This document shows, one piece after another, positions 33,576 through 42,632 of a DNA stretch of 56,605 nt (positions are counted from its first letter, which is position 1; every line of letters begins with the position of its first letter). Origin of the DNA: Nocardia brasiliensis IFM 10847. Its GTDB lineage: Bacteria > Actinomycetota > Actinomycetes > Mycobacteriales > Mycobacteriaceae. The position numbers were made by a program, and so were the translations under genes. The stretch covers positions 1-56,605 of the forward strand of contig NZ_BAUA01000012.1 of NCBI RefSeq assembly GCF_000710915.1, written 5' to 3'. The notes under the pieces were generated by a model that saw nothing but the letters and a program-made list of their open reading frames with translations, had not been told where the DNA came from and did not search any database.

Positions 33576-34442
33576 ATGGCCGATGACGTTCAGATCCGAG
33601 TGGAAGAGTTGGTGAAGCAGCTGCGCCGCAGCTACTCGGACTCGGTAGCCGTCTGCGGTCGGCTGGCTCAACGCAAGCACGATGACCTGGACTGGCCGGA
33701 CTGGTGTTGGTTGCCCATGGGCGGTGTGTACGACTACGTGCAGTCCAGGAATCCACTGGGAATCACGGACCTGGCAAAGGTCGCGGCGTTGACTGAATGG
33801 CGACTCGGACGCGGCATCTACCGGCCGGAGGTGGAGGTGGTCGAGGCCGCGATCGGACGGCTGTACGACTCGGCAGGCATCGGCCCCGGTGAGACCGAAC
33901 TGTGGCACCGGGGCACGCTGCCTCCTCTCGAACAGTGGGAGGGGCTCCCCGAATGGTGCTGCTATGTCGCACACCCATACGGAGATCAGCAACCGGAAGG
34001 CCCCACAAAAGCTCTCGGCGCTTTCGTACATCTCGAACACGACATGAACAACGGCCGCCCGGAACTACGGTTGCTGATCGACACCGATGGCAGCTGGAAC
34101 GGGCTACAGCCCATCCCGCTCTACCTCGACCGCCCGAACCTCGGTGCGGCTCTTGCCGACGAAGAGCAATCGATTGTCGCGGCTCTGCGAGGTGTCAACG
34201 CCGCCGACGTGCGCTCGCTGAGCGGGCCCGGTGTAACCGGAACCATCCAGGGATACATGGCGTGGGCGGTACTGCCGCTGATCCTGACGCTGATCGATCC
34301 CGACGTGCACTTCCGCGGCCGCGACTCCGCCACAGATCAGCCCAAACGAGCCGAGCAACGTGATGGACAGTGGCGGCCCGCGACGGCAACCCGGAATTGG
34401 GCCGTCACCTACCAGAAGCCATCGAGGCTGCGCGTGGTGTAG
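33576..34442 (+). CDS. Hypothetical protein (288 aa)
   Basis: ATG 33576 follows GGAGGGCGGG at 33559-33568. The first 110 residues look helical and may hold a helix-turn-helix-like segment (LGITDLAKVAALTEWRLGRGIYRPE); then an aromatic segment LPEWCCYVAHPYGDQQ, a strand-rich part LGAFVHLEHD and LRLLIDTDGSWNG, and a nonpolar helix MAWAVLPLILTLIDP near residue 225, probably buried. Tail basic. No catalytic motif is certain. It is separated from the gene at 32491 by 167 bases and converges on the gene at 34599. Confidence 0.55.
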   Translation: MADDVQIRVEELVKQLRRSYSDSVAVCGRLAQRKHDDLDWPDWCWLPMGGVYDYVQSRNPLGITDLAKVAALTEWRLGRGIYRPEVEVVEAAIGRLYDSAGIGPGETELWHRGTLPPLEQWEGLPEWCCYVAHPYGDQQPEGPTKALGAFVHLEHDMNNGRPELRLLIDTDGSWNGLQPIPLYLDRPNLGAALADEEQSIVAALRGVNAADVRSLSGPGVTGTIQGYMAWAVLPLILTLIDPDVHFRGRDSATDQPKRAEQRDGQWRPATATRNWAVTYQKPSRLRVV

Positions 34443-34598
34443 ACAACCGGCCTCCCGACACGGGAGTCGACGAAACCTGTTCTCACTGCGGCTGATTGGC
34501 CGTCCAGAATCCGGGCCGGCCGGTCCCACGAATGGGCGCTGGCCAACCTACGCTGTAGGCATATCCCATTGTTGGTGGATTCCATGCGTCGTGCTCGC

Positions 34599-35267
34599 CT
34601 AACCTTGCTCGGGATTGTCCGCCTCCGGTCGCAGACAGATTTCGAGTTCGGCAACTGAGAGACGGGCGAGGTCGGCGAGGACGCCGGCGGCGATTCCGCC
34701 CGCTTCCCAGCGGCGGGTCACTGCGGTCTCGCGCAGCGGGCCGTCCAGCGTCGAGATGAGGTCCTCCCCATGGATACGCCACCAGGCAAGGGACAGATCA
34801 GGCTGGTACAGCTTGAGTTTGTGCGACATCCAGCGGGCCATACCCCCGGCCGCACCAGTCATGTTCTGCCCGATCAACCAATTTCCCAGCAGCCGGACCG
34901 GCGACGCAGACGGGTCGCCGGAGCTGCCCCGCAGCCCGCTGATCAACCCCATTCCCACTAGCCGGCGGCGGACAGGGTCGGTGCTGTCGATCGCCGCCGC
35001 AGTGCCGTCGTCCAGGATGCCCACACGCGACGCTGAACCGCAGGCCCACACCGGGACGCGCGCGCCCGGCGCCATGAAGTGAATGCGCATCGCGTGCGCA
35101 ACCAGCCGCGCGACCTCCCGCGGCCGATCACCGCCTGCGTAGACCGGGTGGATACCGTCACGCTGAACCCCGGCCGCAGTCGCCGCGATCACCGCGTCGA
35201 AAGCACGTCGATGCTCGACGACAGCTGTGCCATGGAGTTCTCTGCGAGGGACCTCATACACGTGCAT
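34599..35267 (-). CDS. Hypothetical protein (222 aa)
   Basis: ATG 35267 has GAGG upstream (minus strand), and the longer frame to 35528 is not supported by composition. The N-terminal part (MHVYEVPRRELHGTAVV) and a helical region with PREVARLVAHAMRIHFMAPG precede VPVWACGSASRVGILDD and a longer helical part. No catalytic or nucleic-acid-binding motif is recognised. It is divergent from the gene at 35801, with a 530-base region between them. Confidence 0.5.
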   Translation of the reverse strand: MHVYEVPRRELHGTAVVEHRRAFDAVIAATAAGVQRDGIHPVYAGGDRPREVARLVAHAMRIHFMAPGARVPVWACGSASRVGILDDGTAAAIDSTDPVRRRLVGMGLISGLRGSSGDPSASPVRLLGNWLIGQNMTGAAGGMARWMSHKLKLYQPDLSLAWWRIHGEDLISTLDGPLRETAVTRRWEAGGIAAGVLADLARLSVAELEICLRPEADNPEQG

Positions 35268-35800
35268 CTCAAATCCTCTTCGTCTGGTGGGCGCGCAGTA
35301 CACGAAGCGCGGAAGCCGCGGCCACGTCGGCACGCGCTCGAATCGGTCATCGCCACACGCAGAAAGGCCGGAACAGGCGGCGACCACATCCCCGCTAGCA
35401 CGAGGAACACCCGCATCGCGGGGTTGAAGACCCGGCCGCAAACGGCAGGGCGCTATCGGGATCGTACAGCCGAGCCTCCCGGCCCCGCCTCGAATTCGGG
35501 CGACGGTGCACATCAACCCCGACAACACACTGACGGGCTAATTCAGACGCGGCAATCGACAATGCTTCACATCAACGCACCACAGCCGTGCTGTGCCAGC
35601 GGAGCCACTGCGGATCCGACCGCCGTAGCCGCCGCTACCAGAGGTCATATTGCTAGCGTTGAGCCATCTTCCCCGCGCACGCGGGGCTCTGCGGGCGGCG
35701 TGCCTGCAACCATGGAAGGGGCCGAACCCGTCTCTCCAGCAACGGATTCGGCTCACGCTGCTTGCTTGTTATCCCCACTTGTCCTCGCTGTCAAGGAGTC
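35268..35800. other. Divergent intergenic region with a CRISPR-repeat-like stem
   Basis: No supported gene is seen in 530 bases. At 35668-35686 the sequence cttccccgcgcacgcgggg forms a hairpin like the core of actinobacterial type I-E CRISPR repeats; only one copy exists, so this is not an array. The rest probably holds promoters for the divergent genes. Confidence 0.45.
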
Positions 35801-36301
35801 CTTGTGCCTGACGATCCTCGCCGGATCACCGAACCCGCTGCCTCCCACGGGATCAGCTCCACCCCGCAAGTAGGACGGTTGAATGCACAGTCCGCCGAAC
35901 TGCCCCCCGGCAACCCTGTCATCATCATGATCCAGCCCGAAACCGTGTCCTACGTCGACCCGATCACCGGCAAACAGCTCGCGCGCGACACCACCGAGTT
36001 CGCTGTCCGTGAGAACGGCGGCCAGCCGATGGGGCTCCCGCCGAACTTCTCGACCACCCCGACCCCGGGATGGCGCGCGACGCTGCACCTGGACAATGAC
36101 CTCTTGCAGATCTGGTTTCCGGGCGGGCGGGTCTTGTACGACGGGACCATGCCGACCACCGCGGCATGGCGCACTGCGGCAACGGCAAGCACCAACGGAA
36201 TCGTGATGATCACCGGACCGTTCGCCACCGTCGCAGACATCGAACCAGCCATCCGCCAAGGCCGAGCCACATGGACCCGAATCCCGATCGTCATCACCTG
36301 A
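35801..36301 (+). CDS. Hypothetical protein (166 aa)
   Basis: GTG 35801 follows AAGGAG at 35790-35795. After a polar N-terminal stretch, the protein has strands VIIMIQPETVSYVDPITGK, a middle with ENGGQPMGLPPNF, and a repeated pattern WRATLHLDNDLLQIWFPGG and GIVMITGPFATVADIEPAIR. It looks like a single beta-rich domain with a last helix. No family is recognised. It is convergent with the monooxygenase gene, only 37 bases away. Confidence 0.55.
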   Translation, partial: LVPDDPRRITEPAASHGISSTPQVGRLNAQSAELPPGNPVIIMIQPETVSYVDPITGKQLARDTTEFAVRENGGQPMGLPPNFSTTPTPGWRATLHLDNDLLQIWFPGGRVLYDGTMPTTAAWRTAATASTNGIVMITGPFATVADIEPAIRQGRATWTRIPIVIT

Positions 36302-36338
36302 ACCAGAGCCAGCGGCGAACCGGATCAGTTCACCGGCG

Positions 36339-37937
36339 TTAGTCGTTGCCGCAACCGCTGTCGGACCGAGGGTCGCCGGGCTCCAGGACGGGGCTGCGGA
36401 TTGTTTGGCCCCGCCAGCGTGCATGAGCAGCGGCGGTGCCCTGCTCAAGGCTAGACGTGAAAACCTGCGATGGGTGGTGTCGCAGCATGCGCGCGAAAGT
36501 TCGAGCAGACGATGGCCACGGGTTGGTGGTACGCCCACTCGGGTGTTTGTACCAGCTCCGCACCGAGGAGGGCCAGACTGTTTTGGACAGAGTGGTGCAC
36601 ATCCACTGCTGGTGGTGTCGCATCACATCGGCCCTGACTTCGATTGCTTTGGCTCCTGTCTGCTCGCGCCAGCGGAGGCATTTCAGGATGTAGTTGATCT
36701 GGAGTTCCTTGATCTCCGGGTTGCTGCCTGCGGGATTGAACGAGTTGGGGCCGGCGATGAGAAAGGCGTTGGGATACCCGGGTATTGCCAGGCCCATGAA
36801 AGCTTCTGCGCCCGTGGACCATTGATCGTTGAGACGTCTGCCCCCTCGGCCATGTACGATGATCGGCACTAAGAATTCAGACGCACGGAATCCGGTGGCA
36901 TAGATTATCACGTGGTGACGGCGTTCTCGGTCCTTGGCTTCGATCCCCTGCTGAGTGATGCGAACGATGGGGGCAGTGACCAAATCGACATTGTCACGTG
37001 TAAGGGCCGAGTAGTATTTGCTGTCGAAAATGATCCGTTTCGCGCCAATGGGATAGTTAGGGGTTAGCGCCTTCCGCAATGTCGGGTCGGAGACGGTGCG
37101 GCGCAGGAATTTTCGGGCAGTCCACTCTGCGGGGAGCGCTGGCCAGCCGCGCCGCATGATGGGTGAGAGCAGTATGTCAGCGCCGTAGTGCAGTGCCCAA
37201 CGATACAGCTGGTGAGCTCCAGGCATTCGTAGTAGCCCTCGACTGACGGCACCGAATTTCGTGGCTGGCTTCGGCAGTACCCAATGCGGCGTTCGCTGGT
37301 ACACGCTCACCTGCTCGGCCTGCGAGGCGACGTAAGGTAGCATCTGTGCGGCGCTCGAGCCAGTACCTATCACGGCGACATTCCGTCCTTGCATGTTCTG
37401 CTCATGATTCCATCTGGCCGAATGAAATGCCGTTCCCGCGAAATCAGATCGACCGGCCAGGTCAGGAATGAAGGGGCGATGTAGCTGTCCCACTGCAAAG
37501 ATCACGACATCCGCGACGACACATTGCCCCGCATCGGTGATCAGCTGCCATCGGCCCGTTTCGGCACCGAACCTCGCTTCTGTAATCGATGTGTTCAATC
37601 GCAGGTGCGGTAGCAGTTGGTGGCCAATTGCTACCCCGCGTAGGTACTCGAGAATCTTTTGTTGGCCGGGAAACCGAACCTCGCGGCCGCGGTACGGGGC
37701 GAAGGAGAACGAGTACAGATGGGAAGGAACGTCACAAGAGCAACCAGGGTAGGTATTGTCACGCCAAACGCCGCCGATGTCCGGGCCTTTCTCTACGACG
37801 ATGAAGTCATTGATTCCAGCCTGTTTCAGCGCGACCCCCATACCGATACCACCAAATCCTGCTCCGACGACGACCACTTTGAAGTGCGAAAATCCGCTAG
37901 CCCCTTCATTGTGGTCTTCTCTCCCTTGAGGGAACAT
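36339..37937 (-). CDS. FAD-dependent monooxygenase (Baeyer-Villiger/FMO type)
   Basis: This encodes 532 residues; ATG 37937 is used, with GTG 37970 as an upstream alternative. FAD-binding GAGFGG is at 25-30; the Baeyer-Villiger fingerprint FxGxxxHxxxW occurs as F166-G168-H172-W176, followed by N177 where P or D is usual; NADPH-binding GTGSSA is at 191-196; YATGFRASEF follows near residue 374. The enzyme family inserts oxygen next to a ketone or oxidises N or S. Its base composition is visibly less GC-rich than the conjugation genes, suggesting separate origin. The start abuts a decayed paralogue gene (37992-38283), so it looks like inserted cargo. Substrate unknown. Confidence 0.88.
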   Translation of the reverse strand: MFPQGREDHNEGASGFSHFKVVVVGAGFGGIGMGVALKQAGINDFIVVEKGPDIGGVWRDNTYPGCSCDVPSHLYSFSFAPYRGREVRFPGQQKILEYLRGVAIGHQLLPHLRLNTSITEARFGAETGRWQLITDAGQCVVADVVIFAVGQLHRPFIPDLAGRSDFAGTAFHSARWNHEQNMQGRNVAVIGTGSSAAQMLPYVASQAEQVSVYQRTPHWVLPKPATKFGAVSRGLLRMPGAHQLYRWALHYGADILLSPIMRRGWPALPAEWTARKFLRRTVSDPTLRKALTPNYPIGAKRIIFDSKYYSALTRDNVDLVTAPIVRITQQGIEAKDRERRHHVIIYATGFRASEFLVPIIVHGRGGRRLNDQWSTGAEAFMGLAIPGYPNAFLIAGPNSFNPAGSNPEIKELQINYILKCLRWREQTGAKAIEVRADVMRHHQQWMCTTLSKTVWPSSVRSWYKHPSGRTTNPWPSSARTFARMLRHHPSQVFTSSLEQGTAAAHARWRGQTIRSPVLEPGDPRSDSGCGND

Positions 37938-37991
37938 GCTAGCTCGATTCTTTGTGTTGAATGGGGTCACGCAGTCGGCAACGGCGCAAAA

Positions 37992-38283
37992 CTAATTCAT
38001 CTGTTCGGCAATCCTCGGCGGAGGAAACCGTCGCGCTACGGCGGGCGAGCGCGGGACCGCGCGTTCGTGAACGTGGTCGATCCATGCCTTAGGTACTCCG
38101 CCCGCGCGTGGGCGTTGGTCAATTCTTCGTGCAGGATCGCGCGGCCGCGTACCAGGATTGTGGCGGGCTTTGGCCGGTCTGCCGCTCGCGCTCGGTTGCG
38201 GTGGCCACCGCGTTGTTCAGCCACACGGTCTGGTTCTGTAGCGTGCGGAGCACCTTGACCTGAGTGCGGGCCGGCGCGTTCAC
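37992..38283 (-). pseudogene. Relic of a conjugation-cluster paralogue
   Basis: From GTG 38283 (GGGAGCAGG upstream) the frame gives VKVLRTLQNQTV and SPPQSWY, matching VLRALQNQAV and LPRFWY of the intact gene at 41691-42632, then hits a stop at 38119. A different frame gives AGGVPKAWIDHVHERA, matching AGGVSKAWIDQVRERG of the same gene. So one frameshift and a short loss have broken the gene, and its C-terminal two thirds are missing, replaced by the monooxygenase gene. Confidence 0.7.
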
Positions 38284-38402
38284 GACCCTGCTCCCGGCCA
38301 CGCCACACTGTGGCTCAGGACTCGGAAGTCCGGCTCCCATCCGAGAATTTCAATGAAGTTCCTCGCGCGGCATCTGATGCGGCCCGCCCGAGTCTGCAAG
38401 CC

Positions 38403-39272
38403 TTACCACGTCGACTCGGCTTCCCATCGGTCAATTTCTGTGGTGCGGGTGACGCGGCCGAGTTGGACGTCGCCGAAGTGGATGCCGATGCCGAGGGTGT
38501 CTTCGTGGCTGAGTTCGTCGATGAGGTGGTGTGCGGTGGTGATTGATCTGTCGGGGTCGTCGTCGGCGGCGGTGGTCAGGTGCGGGTGGGTGATTTGGAT
38601 AGGGCAGGTCATGGCGTCGCCGAATGCGATGAGCCGGCGTCGCCGGGAGGTGATCTGGTAGGCCGTGTGTCCGAGGGTGTGTCCAGGAGTTGCGAGTGCC
38701 TCGACTCCAGGGAAGATTTCCTCGCCGTCGTTGATGGGACGTACTTGGGGTGCAAAGATTTCCAGCATTTCGGCAGCGATACCGTCGGTGGCGGCGAGTT
38801 CACGATGAGTCCATTCGGTCGTGCTGATGAGGATCTCGGCGTGTGCGAACGGTGTCTTCGATCGGCTTGGTGCGCGTTGCCACAGCCAGCCGAGATGATC
38901 CAGGTGCAGATGCGTTAACGCGATCAGATCGATGTCTCGTGGCGTTTTACCCACGGCTTCAAGGCTTTTCAGCAGCATTCCGCCGCGAAGAGTACCAAAC
39001 GCCGACGGCAGCGCCAGGGGACCGAGTCCGGCGTCGATGAGCATGGCGTGCTGGCCGAATTCGACCAGGAGCGCGCCAACGCTGGCCACGAGATAGCCGT
39101 CGGGGTTGAGCAGGTGGCTGTGCTCGATCCAGAGGTTGTCCTCGGAACCGGGAAACCAGGTGCGGGGCTCGAGCAGGGCAACGCCGTCTGGCAAATAGGT
39201 GATGCGATGCTCGCCGAGTTGGTGGCTGCGAATCGGGGCAGCGTCGGCGTGCCGGTTGAGGCCGAGGGTCAT
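38403..39272 (-). CDS. Metallo-beta-lactamase-fold hydrolase
   Basis: This encodes 289 residues; ATG 39272 is preceded by AGGAG (minus strand). The metal-binding HLHLDH is at 121-126 (His121, His123, Asp125, His126); TPGHTLGHTAY carries the next His, GDAM the bridging Asp, and GIGIHFGD a last His. This is the layout of lactonase-, hydroxyacylglutathione hydrolase- and AHL-lactonase-like enzymes. It probably opens an ester or lactone ring. It precedes the relic and the monooxygenase in the same direction; a monooxygenase that forms lactones plus a lactonase would be coherent, but this is inference. Confidence 0.88.
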   Translation of the reverse strand: MTLGLNRHADAAPIRSHQLGEHRITYLPDGVALLEPRTWFPGSEDNLWIEHSHLLNPDGYLVASVGALLVEFGQHAMLIDAGLGPLALPSAFGTLRGGMLLKSLEAVGKTPRDIDLIALTHLHLDHLGWLWQRAPSRSKTPFAHAEILISTTEWTHRELAATDGIAAEMLEIFAPQVRPINDGEEIFPGVEALATPGHTLGHTAYQITSRRRRLIAFGDAMTCPIQITHPHLTTAADDDPDRSITTAHHLIDELSHEDTLGIGIHFGDVQLGRVTRTTEIDRWEAESTW

Positions 39273-39498
39273 GGGGATATCTCCTGATCTGGGAAAGGGT
39301 CTATGCGTGGTGGTTCTGCCCAGCGGGCGGCCGGTGGGCCTGGCCGTATTCGGGCGGCAGGGGTCTCGACGGTTTCCTGGGCCGGCCATTACGCGAAGGA
39401 CGGCCGCAGTTGCGCCAGCATTGCGCCTGCATGGCTGTGTCTCCCGGAATTCGCGGGTTCGGGCATTGGTGCTCGTGGGGAGTGCCGCCGGTCCGCGC

Positions 39499-40683
39499 TC
39501 ACCGCCGACTCGCTGGTGTCTGACCGTGGACTTCGTCGGTTCCGGCGGGCGCTTTTCGCGGAATGGTGGGCAGCCAGTGGTCGGAGAACGCGACGGTGGC
39601 GGCGATGGTGGCGGCGGCTTGTGCGGCGCCGGCGAGGGTGCATCGCCCGAAGCCGCAGGCGGTGGTGACGGCGTGGGCGGGCCGGTTGGCGGCTCGTTCG
39701 AACAGGCGCAGGCTGATCATGGAGTCGAGCAGGCTTTTGGGTCCCACCACGCCTGCGCTCAAGGTCCATTCCGGGTCCAGGTGTCGCAGTGGCGTGTAGA
39801 ACTGGGAGTCCAGCGGCGCAGGTTCTGCCCCGTAGGCGCAGGGAATATGGGCCATCGGCAGGGGTGTGCCGTCGCGGCGCAGGTACCGGGCCAGGGGGTT
39901 GAGCAGGGCGACCGCGGGGGCGAGACCGCGGGGCTCGAGCATGGCGGTGTGGCGGTAGTCGCCGTAACACAGGTGCAGGCTGCTGTGCGCGCCGAGCCGG
40001 TGCAGGCGGGCGAACACTCCGGCGAGCTGGCGGGCGATCATGTCGGCGACCATTCTTTCGGCATTCAGTTCGGTGGCTTTCACCACCGCCAGAAGCGCGA
40101 CCGGGGATTCGACTTGCCAGGTGATGATCGGGCCGTGGCTTCTGGTCAGGGTCGCGATCTCGTCGAAGACCGCTTCGGTGAACACCGGCACATGGCGCAG
40201 CGCGGTGGTGAGCGCGCCGAGGTGGCCCAATGCCTTCAGGAGCGGCAGCCCATCAGCGGTGGCAGCGCCTGCCAGCGCGAACAGACTCAGGTCAAGCGAA
40301 TTAGGTTGGCTGAGTTGAAGTTTGATGTCGCCAATCCCCGTCCGCTCACGGCGAAGCGCGGTGTAGTCCGTGATGATGTGTTCGATCTTGTCGAGGCGGC
40401 CCATCGTGAGGTGTTCGGGAGCCAGGGTGACACCGGGACGGATTCGCCCGGAAGGCATGTGGCTGTAATCGGCGTAATCGTCTGCGCTGCTGTCGAATTC
40501 GAGGACGTCGGTGCGGGTCTGCAAGTCGCGCAGGTAGGCGATGATCCAGTTGGGATCCAAGTCGCAGGGCAGCGCGGTGAGTGGTTGTCCTCCGGTGTGG
40601 TCGAGGAACCATTCCATCCCCTGACGCGGACTGCTCATGAGGGTTTCGGGCAGGCTGCCGACGAAATGCACGTGGCGCTTCAT
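39499..40683 (-). CDS. MetE-like (UROD/MetE barrel) protein
   Basis: This encodes 394 residues; ATG 40683 has GGAAGG upstream on the minus strand. It resembles the C-terminal barrel of cobalamin-independent methionine synthase: HFVGSLPETLM at the start, IITWQVESPVAL, HLCYGDY (zinc His and Cys) and TACGFGRCTLAGA (zinc Cys) in the correct order. It lacks the N-terminal half of MetE. Stand-alone members of this superfamily transfer alkyl groups between thiols, including methyl transfer and coenzyme-M-type alkyl transfer. It lies 226 bases upstream of the hydrolase gene. Substrate unknown. Confidence 0.75.
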   Translation of the reverse strand: MKRHVHFVGSLPETLMSSPRQGMEWFLDHTGGQPLTALPCDLDPNWIIAYLRDLQTRTDVLEFDSSADDYADYSHMPSGRIRPGVTLAPEHLTMGRLDKIEHIITDYTALRRERTGIGDIKLQLSQPNSLDLSLFALAGAATADGLPLLKALGHLGALTTALRHVPVFTEAVFDEIATLTRSHGPIITWQVESPVALLAVVKATELNAERMVADMIARQLAGVFARLHRLGAHSSLHLCYGDYRHTAMLEPRGLAPAVALLNPLARYLRRDGTPLPMAHIPCAYGAEPAPLDSQFYTPLRHLDPEWTLSAGVVGPKSLLDSMISLRLFERAANRPAHAVTTACGFGRCTLAGAAQAAATIAATVAFSDHWLPTIPRKAPAGTDEVHGQTPASRR

Positions 40684-40758
40684 AGTCGTTCCTTCCAAGG
40701 GGGGAGATGTGAAGAGGGGCATCGGGGTCGGGTGCGGCATCGTTGCGCCGCCGGGCGG

Positions 40759-41694
40759 TCAGGGGTCGTGCCCGTGTTCGGGTACGGCGGTGATCGCAGT
40801 CGAACCGGGATCGGTATCCGGAGCTGTGTCCACGAGGTCGGCGCCGTCAGCGAGCGTTGCGTCGGTGATCGCGGCGTCGATGTCAGCTCCGGTGTCTGAT
40901 TGCTCGCCCAGCAGGGTGGTCAGGGCTTGGCGGGCTCGCTGGATCAAAGACGCGGGGTCTGGCGGTTGCCGAGCCGCCGGATCGGGCGCCGTGACGCCTC
41001 TGTCCGAGTTGGCCCGGCGCAGGTTCTTGAGGGAGCGTCGTACGCTGGCGGCGATCGAGCCCGCTGCGTGGCGTCGCCACACCATGTCGAGATCACCAGG
41101 GCTGTAGCCGAGGAAATCGCTGACGCGGTCACGCAGTTCGACGTCGCTGACAACGAAGATCTCGCCGCGGTCACTCGCCGAGATGGCGACCGAGTCGGCG
41201 GTGCGGGCCGCACGCGTCCACAGCGCCTCGAGGTTTCTGCTGAACTGATGCGCCTCCGCCGGATTCGGAGTAAGGGCGCCTGGCATCTCGGCCAGCAGAT
41301 GTTCGCGCACGGCCTGGACTGCGGCCATTTCGGTGATTTGGCGGGTGTCGGTGATAACCCGGCTGGCGGTGCGGCGCCGCGGTGGTGTGCTGGCGGCGGG
41401 CAGGCGCTGCTCGGGGGTCCATTCGTGAGCGTTGTGGCCGAGCTGGCGTGCGTGTTCGACCCAGCTGGGCGGTATACCGTCCCTGTACGCGCGCGCCTCG
41501 GTCAGTTTCCGTTCACGCTCGACCACTGACAGCCGCGTGAACCCGTCGTTCTCGTAATGCGCACCGCGTTGGCCGGTCGAGGCGCCTGCGCGCAGATATC
41601 GTGCCTCACTGGCTAATTCATGGATCCGGCCCAGGATCTCAGCCTGATGGGCGGGTAGATCGCGAACCCGAAGCTCCCGTTGCGGTCGGGTCAT
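40759..41694 (-). CDS. Conjugation-cluster paralogue A
   Basis: This encodes 311 residues. ATG 41694 overlaps the preceding gene's stop by four bases (ATGA). It has the blocks shared by the six-member family: IHELASEARYL (about 24-34), GIPPSWVEHARQLG (73-86), ITEMAAVQAVREHLL in the middle, FSRNLEALWTRAARTA, then PASLIQRARQALTTL and an acidic proline-rich tail (DAAITDATLADGAD, VPEHGHDP). The last blocks match the gene at 47842 (PEVLIDRAREALSTR). No enzyme motif. The family's function is unknown; position suggests a role in conjugation or as a transported protein. Confidence 0.65.
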   Translation of the reverse strand: MTRPQRELRVRDLPAHQAEILGRIHELASEARYLRAGASTGQRGAHYENDGFTRLSVVERERKLTEARAYRDGIPPSWVEHARQLGHNAHEWTPEQRLPAASTPPRRRTASRVITDTRQITEMAAVQAVREHLLAEMPGALTPNPAEAHQFSRNLEALWTRAARTADSVAISASDRGEIFVVSDVELRDRVSDFLGYSPGDLDMVWRRHAAGSIAASVRRSLKNLRRANSDRGVTAPDPAARQPPDPASLIQRARQALTTLLGEQSDTGADIDAAITDATLADGADLVDTAPDTDPGSTAITAVPEHGHDP

Positions 41695-42632
41695 CGCCCG
41701 AGCCATTCGGCCTCGGAGAACTGCGGCTGCGGAACCTTCCGGTCGGGATCAGCGTCGTAGCTCCACATACCCGGCTCGGGACTGTCGCTGAATAGTGAAG
41801 AACCCGTCCACGTTTCGACGACCTCAATCGCTGCCGACTCGGATTCGGCGGCCGCGACGGCAGAGGCGATCTCCGCTCCGCCGATTGCATCCTTGAACGG
41901 TCGCACCACACGTGGCAGTAGGCTGTCGATCGCCGCAGCCAGACTTTCGACCGACGCTACGGCGTCAGCAGTATCGACAACGATGCCGGCGACACCGAGC
42001 GCGACGGCTTGCAGTGCGTAGTCGCGGGTATCAATTTCGGCAGCGTTGTTCCACGGGTTAGGCGTCCTGTCGACAGACAGTCCCATCACCCATTTCGCCC
42101 CGGGGTACGCCCAGTCCGCGGGGGTACCCCACAGCTGTTCGCCGAGTTCGGCGTCAAGTCCGAGCAGGTTCGCAATTCCGTTGGTCCGAGCCCGCAGTGC
42201 CCGCAGATTTCGCTCGAGAAAACCGGGCACGGATTGTTCCGGTATCCGGCTGCGCATCCGCTGGGCAATGTCGAAGACAGTCCATTCCTGGAGAAGTTGC
42301 ACGTCCGCGACCAGATCGCCCAGGACTCGGTCTAGATCGAGCGGTTCGGCAGGACGCATGGGAAGATTGGCACGCCAGCCGATGCCGTTGCTTCCGCGTT
42401 CACGGACCTGATCAATCCACGCCTTCGACACTCCGCCGGCATAAGCTGCCTTTTCCAGTGCTTCTCGCTGCGTTGCGCGACTGTGGTAATCCTCGTACCA
42501 GAACCGTGGCAGCCGTTCGCCGGTTTCGGCTGTGCGTTGATTTGCCGTGTCGGTCATGGCGGCGAGCTCGACGGCCTGATTCTGTAGCGCTCTGAGCACC
42601 TTTCGTTGTGCGAGTGTCATCGGTTTGGTCAT
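41691..42632 (-). CDS. Conjugation-cluster paralogue B
   Basis: This encodes 313 residues; ATG 42632 overlaps the DUF4913 gene's stop and has AAGGAC upstream. Shared blocks: VLRALQNQAVELA (12-24), GGVSKAWIDQVRERGSNGIGW (66-86), VADVQLLQEWTVFDIAQRM, FLERNLRALRARTNGIA, LWGTPADW, a helical segment SVESLAAAIDSLL, and an acidic tail ending in FSEAEWLGR. It is the intact relative closest to the relic at 37992-38283. No catalytic motif, membrane segment or signal peptide. Confidence 0.65.
   Translation of the reverse strand: MTKPMTLAQRKVLRALQNQAVELAAMTDTANQRTAETGERLPRFWYEDYHSRATQREALEKAAYAGGVSKAWIDQVRERGSNGIGWRANLPMRPAEPLDLDRVLGDLVADVQLLQEWTVFDIAQRMRSRIPEQSVPGFLERNLRALRARTNGIANLLGLDAELGEQLWGTPADWAYPGAKWVMGLSVDRTPNPWNNAAEIDTRDYALQAVALGVAGIVVDTADAVASVESLAAAIDSLLPRVVRPFKDAIGGAEIASAVAAAESESAAIEVVETWTGSSLFSDSPEPGMWSYDADPDRKVPQPQFSEAEWLGR

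Noticed and set aside
35668..35686. CRISPR array
   Set aside because: Only one repeat-like unit exists; there are no second repeat, spacers or cas genes.
39199..40899. Plus-strand frame of more than 560 codons opposite the MetE-like gene
   Set aside because: Glycine- and glutamine-rich shadow; the minus-strand gene has a ribosome binding site and conserved zinc residues.
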